Shown piece by piece: positions 16,617 to 25,783 of a DNA stretch of 64,000 nucleotides. Each line of letters starts with the position of its first letter. Positions within the stretch are counted from its first letter, which is position 1. The stretch comes from Pseudomonadota bacterium (lineage in GTDB: Bacteria; Pseudomonadota; Gammaproteobacteria; Steroidobacterales; Steroidobacteraceae). The position numbers and the translations under genes were made by a program. The notes under the pieces are model-generated. The model made no database searches and was not told the DNA's origin. It worked only from the letters and a program-made list of their open reading frames with translations. Where the stretch lies: NCBI GenBank assembly GCA_023391335.1, contig JAEWBG010000083.1, positions 1 through 64,000 of the forward strand. The letters are read 5' to 3'.

Positions 16617-17507
16617 CTAACCTTCGCTCACGCTGCCGTCCGCACCGACGCTGAAGCGGGCAGATTCACGATTTGACCGCCGCGGAATCACGGCCTGTTT
16701 GCCGTCAACCTCGAGTTTGACGGCACTCGCCATGCCCAAGGTCACCCGCAGCGGCGCTGGGCCGCTCAGCGTTCGGACGCGCCCGGCCGTGCCGTTGTCG
16801 AACATCAGCCGCTTACCGCTGGCGTCGTAGACTTCAGTCCAACATGTGTCGGTGAACTGAAGACGTATGGTCACATTCGACTCCTGTGCCGTGTTCGTCA
16901 TCGGCTGCGTCGCATGGCTCGTCGGTGTGACGGCAGCATCTGTCGCCGCGCTCGATGTCGCCGCAGGTGGCACGGCGGAAACCTCCGCTGGCGCGGGTGC
17001 CGCAGTCGCTGGCACGTCGCTCGTCGCCGCTTCCGATGGTGCGGGAATGGGCGGACTGGCCTGTGTCTCGTCCCCATTGTCCGCTGACGAACTTCCAACG
17101 CTTTGAAACACCGCAAACGCGATCGCAATGAGCACACCCACCGCGACGATCGCACCCACGACGCGCACCGACTGACGCGCTTGTGAACGCACGTCGCGTA
17201 TCGGCGCGGCAACGGTCGCCGGAATCGGATCCTGCACGGTCGGCGTATCGTTCAAGTGCTCGTAGCGCGCGAGAACTTCCTCGGCAGGCAAGCCGAGCAA
17301 CAGCGCGTACTTTCGAAGATGCCCTTTTGCGTAGACAGGCGCGCCTAACGCAGCGAAGCGATTGCTCTCGATCGCCTCTACGACCCAAACATCCAGATTG
17401 AGCCCCTCGGCCGCCTGTTGCTGCGTCAAGCCACGTTGAGTTCGGGCCTGGGCCAGCCATTCACCGGGAGTGACGGCCCCTTGCGTTCGATCAGTCTCGC
17501 CTTCCAA
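16617..17507 (-). CDS. rodZ: RodZ-like cytoskeleton/cell shape protein
   Basis: RodZ links MreB to the elongasome. The cytoplasmic N-terminus has a Cro/C1-type helix-turn-helix (residues 14-75, GEWLAQARTQRGLTQQQAA). A membrane segment at about 118-138 follows. Next comes a long Pro/Ala/Thr-rich periplasmic linker and a C-terminal DUF4115 beta domain (LQFTDTCWTEVYDASG). The start is a TTG at 17507 with GGATGAG upstream. The gene begins six bases after pilW. Length 296 aa is normal. Confidence 0.94.
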   Translation of the reverse strand: MEGETDRTQGAVTPGEWLAQARTQRGLTQQQAAEGLNLDVWVVEAIESNRFAALGAPVYAKGHLRKYALLLGLPAEEVLARYEHLNDTPTVQDPIPATVAAPIRDVRSQARQSVRVVGAIVAVGVLIAIAFAVFQSVGSSSADNGDETQASPPIPAPSEAATSDVPATAAPAPAEVSAVPPAATSSAATDAAVTPTSHATQPMTNTAQESNVTIRLQFTDTCWTEVYDASGKRLMFDNGTAGRVRTLSGPAPLRVTLGMASAVKLEVDGKQAVIPRRSNRESARFSVGADGSVSEG

Positions 17508-17513
17508 GGTCGC

Positions 17514-18272
17514 TCATCCCGCAGTCCGTTCGGACTCGAGAAGCTCCTTGGTTTGTGCTGCATTGGGAAATTCGCTCTTAAGCCGCAGCGCATAGCGTTG
17601 CGCACCGGCTTGATTGCCGAGACTGCGTTCGATGCGCACACCGAGCCACAAGGTCGCAGGCGTGGCACGCCCGACTTCCTGGTAGCGCTCGAGAAATGCG
17701 CGGGCGGGAACGTATTGCTTCAATTCGAATTCGACTTCCGCCAATTGCAGTAGCGCCGGAGCAAACTTCGGACGAACCGCCACCGCCGAGCGCAGATACT
17801 TCTCTGCGTCCTGCATGTCACCCGAGTTGCGCGCGCAGTTCGCCGCATTCACCCAGGCAATCTCCGGTGTCTTATAAAGTGGATTCTGTGCCGCCTCCAA
17901 CGCCATCTTCTCGCCTTTATCGAAGCGGTTCTTCTGGCACAGGAAGACGGCATAGTTGTTGCGGATGTCCGGATCCTGGCCATCGAGCGAAACCGCACGC
18001 GAGAAGTGCGAGTCCGCTTTGTCGGTCTGACCTAAACGGTCGTAGAGCAAACCGGCCGCTGCGTGCGCTTTGGCGTTGTGCGGGTTCTGTTCCAGTGCCC
18101 TATCGATTTTTTCCTTGGCCTGAGACAGATTGCCTTTGCGCAAGTAGTCGATGCCGAGTTCTAGGTTGATCTCGGATGCACGCTCCGGCTGTGGCTTGGC
18201 TTGCTGCGGATCGGTACTCACGCAACCTGCAACCAGAATGATCGTGAACACGGCCGCTGTTATTTTTCGCAT
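17514..18272 (-). CDS. pilW: type IV pilus biogenesis/stability protein PilW
   Basis: PilW (PilF in Pseudomonas) is an outer-membrane pilotin lipoprotein for the PilQ secretin. From ATG 18272 it is 252 aa, with a short signal peptide ending in the lipobox LVAGC (Cys16). Tandem TPR repeats follow (NLELGIDYLRKGNLSQAKEK, then A-H-x-AAGLLYDRLGQ). The ATG shares one base with the rlmN stop (TGATG), so translation is coupled. It implies that pil genes lie elsewhere in the genome. Confidence 0.94.
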   Translation of the reverse strand: MRKITAAVFTIILVAGCVSTDPQQAKPQPERASEINLELGIDYLRKGNLSQAKEKIDRALEQNPHNAKAHAAAGLLYDRLGQTDKADSHFSRAVSLDGQDPDIRNNYAVFLCQKNRFDKGEKMALEAAQNPLYKTPEIAWVNAANCARNSGDMQDAEKYLRSAVAVRPKFAPALLQLAEVEFELKQYVPARAFLERYQEVGRATPATLWLGVRIERSLGNQAGAQRYALRLKSEFPNAAQTKELLESERTAG

Positions 18273-19384
18273 CACGTCTGCACCGTCACTGAAACGAGCT
18301 TGGATCCCAACCGAACCGTCGTGCGGTCGTTCACTCTCCCCACCAACTGACCGCAAGCCGCGTCGATGTCATCGCCGCGCGTGCGTCGCGTTGTGGCGAT
18401 CACCCCGTTCGCATTCAAAATGTCCCGAAACCTCTCGATCGCAGCTGCACTCGAGCGTCTGTATTTAGTTTGCGGGAACGGGTTGAACGGAATCAGATTC
18501 AGTTTTGCCGGCCGGCCCTTCAACAAGCGCACAAGTTCATGCGCGTGTTCGGGCTTGTCGTTGATGCCATCGAGCATCACGTATTCGAAGGTGATGCTGC
18601 GCGCGTTTTGCTTGTTGACATACACCCAACAGGCATCAAGCAGCTCCGCAATCCGATGCTTGCGATTGATCGGCACGAGCTGATCGCGCAACTCATCGTT
18701 CGGCGCGTGCAGCGACACCGCGAGCGCACAGTTGGTTTCTTCGGCCAGCTTCAGCATCTGCGGCACGAGCCCAGACGTGCTGACCGTAACGCGACGCCGC
18801 GAAATGTCGAATCCCAGATCGTCCATGAAGATCTCGGCGGCGGGCACCACGTTGCGATAGTTCGCTAGCGGCTCGCCCATTCCCATGAAGACGATATTGG
18901 TGATGACGCGATTGCCGCCCGGCTCGTAACCCAGCTCGCGATTCGCCAGCCACACTTGGCCGACGATTTCGGCAACGTCCAGATTGCGGTTGAACCCTTG
19001 CTGCGCCGTCGAGCAGAAGCTGCAGTCCATCGCACATCCGACCTGGCTGGAGATGCAGAGCGTGCCGCGGCCGGGTTCTGGAATGAACACCATCTCGATA
19101 CCTTGGGTGCCATCCATCGCAAGCAGCCATTTGCGCGTTCCGTCACTGGAGACCTGCGTGAGCTTGATCTCCGGCACGCGGATTTCCGCGACTTGCTTGA
19201 GCCGCTCGCGAAAGCTCTTCGCGAGATCGCTCATGTCATCGAAGTTGCTGACGTGGCGCTTATAGATCCATTTCATCAACTGCCGAGCGCGAAACGGCTT
19301 CTCGTCCATGTCCTCCGCGACGAAGCGTTCCAACTCGGACCGCGTGAGCCCGAGTAGGTTGGTCTTGGAGGTGAGTTCGCTCAT
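18272..19384 (-). CDS. rlmN: dual-specificity 23S/tRNA adenine-C2 methyltransferase RlmN
   Basis: RlmN is a radical SAM enzyme that methylates A2503 of 23S rRNA and A37 of some tRNAs. The cluster motif CAMDCSFC (CxxxCxxC) is present. The C-terminal catalytic cysteine is in GDDIDAACGQL. The second conserved cysteine used for the methyl-carrier mechanism is expected in the central barrel. Length 370 aa is typical. It is followed by pilW, as in most gammaproteobacteria. Confidence 0.98.
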   Translation of the reverse strand: MSELTSKTNLLGLTRSELERFVAEDMDEKPFRARQLMKWIYKRHVSNFDDMSDLAKSFRERLKQVAEIRVPEIKLTQVSSDGTRKWLLAMDGTQGIEMVFIPEPGRGTLCISSQVGCAMDCSFCSTAQQGFNRNLDVAEIVGQVWLANRELGYEPGGNRVITNIVFMGMGEPLANYRNVVPAAEIFMDDLGFDISRRRVTVSTSGLVPQMLKLAEETNCALAVSLHAPNDELRDQLVPINRKHRIAELLDACWVYVNKQNARSITFEYVMLDGINDKPEHAHELVRLLKGRPAKLNLIPFNPFPQTKYRRSSAAAIERFRDILNANGVIATTRRTRGDDIDAACGQLVGRVNDRTTVRLGSKLVSVTVQT

Positions 19385-19424
19385 CTGCAGGATGCGACCG
19401 AGTCAAGGCCTCGGTCGCTGCGTC

Positions 19425-19856
19425 TTAGCGCGTGCGCGGGCACAGGTCCGTGCCGGCGAAGAAATAGGCGATTTCGATCTTGGCGTTCTCGAGGCTATCC
19501 GAGCCGTGAACGACGTTCTCTTCGATGCTGGTCGCGAAATCCGCGCGGATCGTGCCCTTGTCAGCCTTCTTCGGGTCGGTCGCGCCCATCAGTTCGCGAT
19601 TCTTGGCGACGGCATTTTCGCCTTCCAGCACCTGCACCATCACGGGCCCGGAGATCATGTACTTGACCAGATCTTTGAAGAACGGCCGCTCGCGATGCAC
19701 GGCATAGAAGCCTTCGGCCTGAGCTTGGGTCAGTTGCACCATGCGTGCGCCAATGACGCGGAGGCCTGCTTGTTCGAAACGGCGATAGACCTCGCCAATG
19801 AGGTTCTTCTGCACGCCATCGGGTTTCACAATCGAAAAAGTGCGTTCGAGCGCCAT
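19425..19856 (-). CDS. ndk: nucleoside diphosphate kinase
   Basis: Ndk balances nucleoside triphosphate pools by phosphotransfer through a histidine. The NVVHGSDS motif holds the phosphorylated His (about residue 117). ERTFSIVKPDGV at the N-terminus is diagnostic. Length 143 aa is standard. It is the first gene of the operon leading to rlmN, 40 bases downstream. The 195 bases upstream (19857-20052) show no recognisable site. Confidence 0.98.
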   Translation of the reverse strand: MALERTFSIVKPDGVQKNLIGEVYRRFEQAGLRVIGARMVQLTQAQAEGFYAVHRERPFFKDLVKYMISGPVMVQVLEGENAVAKNRELMGATDPKKADKGTIRADFATSIEENVVHGSDSLENAKIEIAYFFAGTDLCPRTR

Positions 19857-20052
19857 GGAGTCAAATTCCTTCGGTCTTGAATATATACAGCTTGGTCAGT
19901 AGCTTGGGTACGGCGGCTAAAGTGAAGTGGCGCCGTCGCGCCGGCGGTGGTCTGCGGCGCGCGCGCAGTCTACCCGCCTAGGCAAGTGCCAGCAAGAAAT
20001 CTAGGCGGGACCAGCAGTTAGCCGAGGAATGTCAGAGAAACGGCGATCAGAA

Positions 20053-20376
20053 TCAGACCGTGAAGCTTTCGCCGCAACCGCACTCGCCCTTCACGTTCGG
20101 ATTGCGGAACCGAAACGCCTCGTTCAAACCCTGCTTCACGAAATCGACTTCCGTCCCATCGATGTAGCCGAGGCTGGCCTTATCGACGATGACCTTAACG
20201 CCCTGATCCTCGAACACCACGTCGTCTGCGTGAATGTCATCGGCGTAGTTGACGACGTACGCAAAACCCGAACAGCCGGTCTTTTTGACCGCGAGACGCA
20301 GGCCCAACCCCTGGCCCCGGCGGGCAAGAAAGGAACGGATGCGATCGGCGGCGGAAGACGTGAGTGAGATGGACAT
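20053..20376 (-). CDS. iscA: iron-sulfur assembly protein IscA (A-type carrier)
   Basis: A-type carriers pass [4Fe-4S] clusters to targets. The three family cysteines are present: one in KKTGCSGFAY (residue 35) and two in GECGCGESF (99 and 101). The length of 107 aa equals E. coli IscA. It lies 114 bases after an IscU-like gene and downstream of iscS, as in isc operons. hscB, hscA, fdx and iscX do not follow. Confidence 0.95.
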   Translation of the reverse strand: MSISLTSSAADRIRSFLARRGQGLGLRLAVKKTGCSGFAYVVNYADDIHADDVVFEDQGVKVIVDKASLGYIDGTEVDFVKQGLNEAFRFRNPNVKGECGCGESFTV

Positions 20377-20490
20377 AGTTTGATACGAGCGCGACGGTAA
20401 TCCTTAACTGATAACACTTAATCGATGTTCAACACTGAGGGCACGGGTCGTAAGGTCAAGATCCAAACGGCATGCCAGTTCGGCATGATT

Positions 20491-20868
20491 TTATGTGCAA
20501 ACGGGCCAAGCAGAGGCCAATGCCCGCACTGCGTCCTCCAGGATGAGAAGCCGTCCACGCTTCTCCGGCGGAACAGCCATCACTTCGGCCACCTCCCGCC
20601 AACTCCAGCGCATCAAGTCGTCGCGATCGGCCCCTACCAGCCGCTCCGTTAGCCAAGATCCGGCCGCGATGCAGTGAGGGCATCCGAACACTTCATACCG
20701 CACCTCGTCGATGCGACCTGCGACGATGCGTGCGCTCAACGCGAACATCACGCCCTGCGCAATCGATCCAGCCACCCCTTCCACGACATCCGAGCCGTTG
20801 AGAAGCCGGCCAGCATTGCGCGGATGTTCGAAGTGATCGATGACAGCTGCGTTATAGGTCGTACTCAT
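20491..20868 (-). CDS. IscU/NifU-N-like protein lacking two scaffold cysteines
   Basis: The fold assignment rests on VIDHFEHPRNAG near the N-terminus, FGCPHCIAAGSWLTE in the middle and ILEDAVRALASAW at the end, which align with IscU. Of the three cluster ligands of E. coli IscU only Cys63 has a counterpart (Cys62). The Cys37 region reads GSIAQGVM where IscU has GAPACGDVM, so both the cysteine and Asp39 are missing. The HCS segment with Cys106 is replaced by RGRLL. An extra cysteine makes a CPHC, and a last one is in PVCT. Length is 125 aa. It sits between iscS and iscA. It may be a specialised or cluster-free member; IscU activity should not be assumed. Confidence 0.8.
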   Translation of the reverse strand: MSTTYNAAVIDHFEHPRNAGRLLNGSDVVEGVAGSIAQGVMFALSARIVAGRIDEVRYEVFGCPHCIAAGSWLTERLVGADRDDLMRWSWREVAEVMAVPPEKRGRLLILEDAVRALASAWPVCT

Positions 20869-20917
20869 GCGCTAGCTACAACTTACGTAAATACAAGGGG
20901 CGATTCCGTGACGAACC

Positions 20918-22084
20918 CTATCGAGGCGCGAACGAGCGCAGTCGAGTCACTTCGCGATTCAAGGCGGCGATAGCGATCTCGATTTCCTCCGCAGAGGTAA
21001 AGCGACCCAAGCTGAAGCGCAACGAGCTTTGGGCCAGCGCATCGCTTCGGCCCAATGCACGCAACACGTAAGACGCCTCATCCGAAGCAGACGAACACGC
21101 CGCGCCCGCAGAGACCGCCAACTCGCGCAATGCAAACTGCAAACTCTCGCCCTCGATGCCTGCGAAGCTCACGTTCAGCACGTTGGTAACGCGCGAGTGT
21201 GCATGCCCGTTCAATTCGACCTCGCCGAGCCCGGAAATTCCCTCCCAAAGTCGATCGCGTAGTGTCTGAATTCGCGCACAGTCGGCAGCCTGCTCGGCCT
21301 TCGCGATCTCGAACGCCAGACCCATGCCGACGATTTGATGCGTCGCAAGCGTGCCGGAACGCAATCCGCCTTCTTGCCCGCCGCCGAAAATGATTGGCCG
21401 CAATCCAACGGGCGGTTTGCGCCGCACGTACAGAGCGCCAATGCCCTTCGGACCGTAGGCTTTGTGCGCGGTCATCGACAGCAAATCGATGTTCATAGCC
21501 TCAACATCGATGGGCACCTTGCCCACGCTCTGCGCTGCATCCACATGAAAGAGCACGTCGCGCTCACGACACATCTGGCCGAAAGCGGCGATATCTTGGA
21601 TGACGCCGATCTCGTTATTGACGTGCATGAGCGAGACCAAAATCGTGTCCGGTCGGAGTGCTTCGGCGAGTTGCGCGGGGGTGACGATCCCATCCTGAGC
21701 CGGCTTGAGGTATGTCACCTCGAACCCTTCGCGCTCCGCCTGCTTAAGCGCATCCAGCACCGCCTTGTGTTCGGTTCGTGCAGAAATCAGATGCTTGCCT
21801 TTCGCTGCATGAAACCGAGCAACCCCGAGGACGGCCAAGTTGTCCGACTCGGTTGCACCCGAAGTCCAGACGATGGTTTCGGGCCGAGCGCCGATCGCGC
21901 CGGCGACTTGCGCCCGCGCTTTCTCCACGCAAGCACGCGCGCGTCGTCCGTATTCGTGGCTCATTGATGACGGGTTGCCGTAAGGCCCGTCGGGCCGCAG
22001 ACATTCGATCATTGCTTCGGCGACACGAGGATCGAGCGGAGTCGTCGCCGCATAATCCAAATAGATCGGCAGGCGCTCGCTCAT
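20918..22084 (-). CDS. iscS: cysteine desulfurase IscS-like
   Basis: This class V PLP enzyme removes sulfur from cysteine for Fe-S clusters and tRNA thiolation. Residues visible include LDYAATTPLDPRV at the start, HVDAAQSVGK, the Schiff-base lysine in SMTAHKAYGPKG, and GAACSS with the active-site loop cysteine. Length 388 aa fits group I desulfurases. It overlaps trmJ upstream by four bases. iscR, which normally lies between trmJ and iscS, is absent. Confidence 0.95.
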   Translation of the reverse strand: MSERLPIYLDYAATTPLDPRVAEAMIECLRPDGPYGNPSSMSHEYGRRARACVEKARAQVAGAIGARPETIVWTSGATESDNLAVLGVARFHAAKGKHLISARTEHKAVLDALKQAEREGFEVTYLKPAQDGIVTPAQLAEALRPDTILVSLMHVNNEIGVIQDIAAFGQMCRERDVLFHVDAAQSVGKVPIDVEAMNIDLLSMTAHKAYGPKGIGALYVRRKPPVGLRPIIFGGGQEGGLRSGTLATHQIVGMGLAFEIAKAEQAADCARIQTLRDRLWEGISGLGEVELNGHAHSRVTNVLNVSFAGIEGESLQFALRELAVSAGAACSSASDEASYVLRALGRSDALAQSSLRFSLGRFTSAEEIEIAIAALNREVTRLRSFAPR

Positions 22085-22812
22085 GTTGCCGTCTTCTTGG
22101 CAGGCCTACGCTTGGCTTGCACGGCTGTAAGAATGCCGCGAAGGATGTTCATTTCGTTCTGATCCAACTGCGCGCGATTGAACAGCCGCCGGATCCGCGC
22201 CATCAGGTGCCCTCCGCCCGTCCGATCGCGGAAATCGATTTCATTGAGCACCGTTTCGATGTGCTCGTATAAACGCGTCATCTCCGCGGCACTTGCGAGC
22301 GGCACTTCGCGAGGCGCAGCCGCTGGCGCACCCGGACGCATCGCAAGCCAGATCTCGTAGGCGATCACCTGCACTGCCATGGCCAGGTTCAAAGAGCTGT
22401 ACTCGCTGGAGGTGGGAATAGTGACCAGCAGGTTACATCGCGCGAGTTCTACGTTGGTGAGCCCAAACCGTTCGGACCCGAACACCACGGCCACGTTCCC
22501 GATCTTCGCGTCTTGCACAATGCGTGCGGCGCATTCGCGTGGTTCGGTCAAATCCCAAGGCAGGTGACGTTGACGCGCGCTGGTGCCAACAACCAAACCA
22601 CAATCTGCGATGGCCGATTCGAACTCTTCATGGACACGGGCCGTTGCGAGGATGTCATCTGCACCCGATGCTCGTGCAATCGCTTCGGGATTCGGAAACA
22701 ACTTCGGTCGCACCAAATGCAACTGCCGCAGTCCCATGTTCTTCATGGCGCGCGCGGTCGCGCCAATATTGCCCGGATGATGCGGATCGACGAGAACGAT
22801 GCGGACGGACAC
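22081..22812 (-). CDS. trmJ: tRNA (cytidine/uridine-2'-O-)-methyltransferase TrmJ
   Basis: TrmJ methylates the ribose of nucleotide 32 in several tRNAs. It has the SPOUT fold: an N-terminal LVDPHHPGNIGATARAMKNM motif, then VVFGSERFGLTN, and the knot motif IPTSSEYSSLNLAMAVQV. Length is 243 aa. The start is GTG 22812. It is the first gene of trmJ-iscS-iscU'-iscA and diverges from suhB across 208 bases, the arrangement also found in E. coli. Confidence 0.96.
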   Translation of the reverse strand: MSVRIVLVDPHHPGNIGATARAMKNMGLRQLHLVRPKLFPNPEAIARASGADDILATARVHEEFESAIADCGLVVGTSARQRHLPWDLTEPRECAARIVQDAKIGNVAVVFGSERFGLTNVELARCNLLVTIPTSSEYSSLNLAMAVQVIAYEIWLAMRPGAPAAAPREVPLASAAEMTRLYEHIETVLNEIDFRDRTGGGHLMARIRRLFNRAQLDQNEMNILRGILTAVQAKRRPAKKTAT

Positions 22813-23020
22813 GGCTAATGACTCGTCGCGTCATGGCTGATTAAGTCATGACGGCATGGCTGCAAGGAGAAGTTCGATCGTGAGGCAGTCATCGAGAACA
22901 CTGGATGGGCAACGAGCTGGTATTCTACCGCGCCCGCGCCAAGCCGCGGCCCGCTCTTTAACTTCCCGAACCCGCCTGAAGCTCGCATCGGCGTAGGTCT
23001 TATTTGTCGAGGTCTTTTTA

Positions 23021-23818
23021 ATGCAACCGCTGTTGAACATTGCAATCCGCGCCGCCCGTCGAGCTGGTGAAGTGATCATTCGTGGCATGAATCGCGTCCA
23101 TCGTTTGGACGTACGTGCCAAAGGTCAAAACGACTTCGTGACCGAAATCGACATGCAGGCGGAGCGGGACATCATCGAGACGATCCACAAGCACTATCCC
23201 GATCACGCCGTGCTCGCCGAAGAGAGCGGCGAGCGGGGCGAAAACGAATTCGTCTGGATCATCGATCCTCTCGACGGCACGACCAATTTCATGCACGGCT
23301 TTCCGCAGTTCGCGGTCTCCATTGCCGTGCAGCGCCGTGGCCGCATCGAACATGGCGTGGTCTATGACCCATTGCGCCAAGAACTCTTCACGACCTCTCG
23401 CGGCGAAGGCGCTCAGCTCGATGGCAAGCGCATTCGCGTGAGCTCGCACGTAGGCCTGGACCGAGCGCTCATCGGCACTGGCTTTCCTTACCGAACCAAT
23501 CTGCATTGGATCGACAACTACATGGGGATGTTCAAGGCCGTCACACAAGCGACCGCAGGCATTCGACGACCGGGTGCAGCAGCGCTCGATCTTGCATACG
23601 TCGCTGCAGGAAGGCTCGATGCATTTTGGGAGCTCGGATTGTCACCCTGGGATACAGCGGCCGGTACGCTACTCATCACTGAAGCCGGCGGAATGGTCGG
23701 CACGCTGACCGGCGGCGAGTACAAACAACAGGGACACATTCTCGCTGGCACGCCCAAGGTATACGCACCGCTAGTCGAGCTCCTTGCGCCATTCGTGCCG
23801 GAGTCGCTCAAAGACTAG
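23021..23818 (+). CDS. suhB: inositol monophosphatase family protein SuhB
   Basis: SuhB hydrolyses inositol-1-phosphate and, in E. coli, joins the rRNA antitermination complex. The metal-binding sites are visible: EE at 67-68 in LAEESGE, DPLDGT at 82-87 and a WDTAAG near 210. Length 265 aa is typical. The ATG is preceded by GAGG about nine bases upstream. Divergence from trmJ supports orthology with E. coli suhB. Confidence 0.95.
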   Translation: MQPLLNIAIRAARRAGEVIIRGMNRVHRLDVRAKGQNDFVTEIDMQAERDIIETIHKHYPDHAVLAEESGERGENEFVWIIDPLDGTTNFMHGFPQFAVSIAVQRRGRIEHGVVYDPLRQELFTTSRGEGAQLDGKRIRVSSHVGLDRALIGTGFPYRTNLHWIDNYMGMFKAVTQATAGIRRPGAAALDLAYVAAGRLDAFWELGLSPWDTAAGTLLITEAGGMVGTLTGGEYKQQGHILAGTPKVYAPLVELLAPFVPESLKD

Positions 23819-23936
23819 AAGCCAGCCGCGCGCTCACGCGACTTGTCATCGCAACGATTCCCGTGCATCGCTTTTTCCAAAGTGCTCCGCTACAGTTCCG
23901 GCGCATCAGAGGGGCACAGTTGCACGGGAGATCGGA

Positions 23937-25415
23937 GTGAGCCTGTTCCGAACTAAAACACTGACGAACGATCTGCACGTGGACGCGGGCGAACCCGCCG
24001 ACGGCGCCCACCTCGAAGCACACTCGCTACGGCGAGCTCTATCTGCAAGACAACTCGTTCTACTGGGAATCGGAGCCGTCATCGGCGCCGGTATCTTCGT
24101 GATGACCGGTCAAGCAGCGGCGAATCATGCCGGCCCTGCTATCGTGTTGAGCTTCGTCTTCGCCGGTTTCGCCTGCGCGCTTGCAGGCCTGTGTTATGCG
24201 GAGTTCTCCTCGATGCTGCCGGTCTCCGGCAGCGCCTATTCCTATGCCTATGCGACACTCGGCGAATTGGTCGCGTGGTTCATCGGCTGGATGTTGGTGC
24301 TGGAGTATTTGGTCGCCGTGGCGACAGTCGCCGTCGGTTGGGGCGGTTATTTCAACGGTCTGCTCCAATCGATCGGACATCTCGTAGGCGCGGACCTATC
24401 CCTGCCTGACAGGCTCTCAATGGCGCCACTGGTGTACGCGGATCACAAGCTGCACATGACCAGCGGCATCATCAACATCCCGGCCATTCTCATCGTGACT
24501 GCGATTGCGGCGCTCTGTTATCGCGGCATCTCGCAGTCGGCATTCGTCAATTCAATCATCGTCGCGATCAAGCTCACGGTGATCGGCCTGTTTCTCATCT
24601 TCGCGATACCGCATGTGCAACCCGAGAATTGGCATCCGTTTATTCCACCCGCCGAAGCAGCCGGCAAATTCGGCATGGACGGAGTGATTCGCGGCGCCAC
24701 CGTGGTGTTCTTCGCCTACATCGGTTTCGATGCGGTTTCGACTGCCGCATCCGAAGCGAAGAATCCACAACGGGACATGCCCATCGGCATTCTCGGCTCG
24801 CTGGTTCTATGTACGTTGCTCTACATCGCCGTCTCGGGCGTGCTCACCGGCATTCTTCCTTACACGCAGTTGGGAACGCCGAAGCCAGTTGCGACAGCGT
24901 TGGAAGCTTATCCCGATCTGCAATGGCTCAAGTTCTTGGTCGAGGTCGGAGCGATTGCAGGCTTGAGCTCGGTAATCCTCGTGATGATGATCGGCCAGAC
25001 GCGTGTGTTCTACGCCATGTCCCATGATGGCCTGATCGGCAAGATGTTCGGTCGCGTGCACCCTCGCTTTCACACGCCTTACCTGGGAACCATTTTCGTC
25101 GGCGTAGTCGCCGCTGCGCTTGCCGGATTTCTTCCGCTCGGTGTGCTCGGCGATCTAGTGTCGATGGGAACTCTGCTCGCCTTCGCAACCGTTTGTATCG
25201 GCGTGCTGGTTCTGCGCTACACCAAACCTGATTTGAAACGTCCCTTCCGAGTACCGTTTGCCTGGGTTATTTGCCCGGCCGGTGCACTCGCCTGTCTGTA
25301 TTTGTTCTTCAGAGCCTTTCAAGACAATTGGAAGTGGATGAGCGTCTGGATCGTCGTCGGATTCCTTATCTATTTTGGATACAGCCGCAGGCACAGCGCG
25401 TTGCAAGGCAAATAG
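23937..25415 (+). CDS. amino acid permease (APC superfamily, CAT-like)
   Basis: This inner-membrane transporter of 492 aa has about 12 membrane segments beginning with LGIGAVIGAGIFVMTG, the consensus unwound-helix motif of APC transporters. PVSGSAYSYAYATLGE and the last helices match the YfnA/cationic amino acid transporter branch. The start is taken as GTG 23937, with GGGAG six bases upstream. The longer open frame to 23784 overlaps suhB and is not supported. Substrate is unknown; amino acid or polyamine uptake is likely. Confidence 0.9.
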   Translation: MSLFRTKTLTNDLHVDAGEPADGAHLEAHSLRRALSARQLVLLGIGAVIGAGIFVMTGQAAANHAGPAIVLSFVFAGFACALAGLCYAEFSSMLPVSGSAYSYAYATLGELVAWFIGWMLVLEYLVAVATVAVGWGGYFNGLLQSIGHLVGADLSLPDRLSMAPLVYADHKLHMTSGIINIPAILIVTAIAALCYRGISQSAFVNSIIVAIKLTVIGLFLIFAIPHVQPENWHPFIPPAEAAGKFGMDGVIRGATVVFFAYIGFDAVSTAASEAKNPQRDMPIGILGSLVLCTLLYIAVSGVLTGILPYTQLGTPKPVATALEAYPDLQWLKFLVEVGAIAGLSSVILVMMIGQTRVFYAMSHDGLIGKMFGRVHPRFHTPYLGTIFVGVVAAALAGFLPLGVLGDLVSMGTLLAFATVCIGVLVLRYTKPDLKRPFRVPFAWVICPAGALACLYLFFRAFQDNWKWMSVWIVVGFLIYFGYSRRHSALQGK

Positions 25416-25457
25416 AAGCGACTCTGAGATAGGTTCTAGCCACGCAAGGTCACTGTC

Positions 25458-25769
25458 ATGAATCAGATTTTGGTCGTCATGTACGGCGTGACGATCACCC
25501 CATGGAAGCTCGTCGGATATCTGGGTGTGGCGCTATTTGCCGGGCGCTGGTTCGTGCAGCTCATCGCTTCGCGTCGGGCAGGCAAACCGCAGCTCCCGAC
25601 TTTGTTTTGGTATATGAGCGCGACAGGCAGCGCCCTGCTGCTCAGCTACTTCATCTTCGGTAAGAACGACTCGGTCGGCGTGCTATCGAATCTGTTTCCC
25701 GCATTCGTGTCGTTCTACAACTTGTATCTCGACACCAAGAATCGCCGGCTCGCCAACGCGGCATCCTAA
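25458..25769 (+). CDS. LAB_N (lipid-A-disaccharide synthase N-terminal) domain membrane protein
   Basis: This 103-residue protein has three predicted membrane segments (about 15-33, 48-66, 72-90). The core pattern GRWFVQLIASRRAGKPQLPTLFW is typical of the LAB_N domain. Stand-alone LAB_N proteins often lie near lipid A or glycosyltransferase genes; none is next to it here. It follows the permease by 42 bases on the same strand. Function unknown, envelope lipid role possible. Confidence 0.85.
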   Translation: MNQILVVMYGVTITPWKLVGYLGVALFAGRWFVQLIASRRAGKPQLPTLFWYMSATGSALLLSYFIFGKNDSVGVLSNLFPAFVSFYNLYLDTKNRRLANAAS

Positions 25770-25783
25770 AGGCCGGCGGGCGT

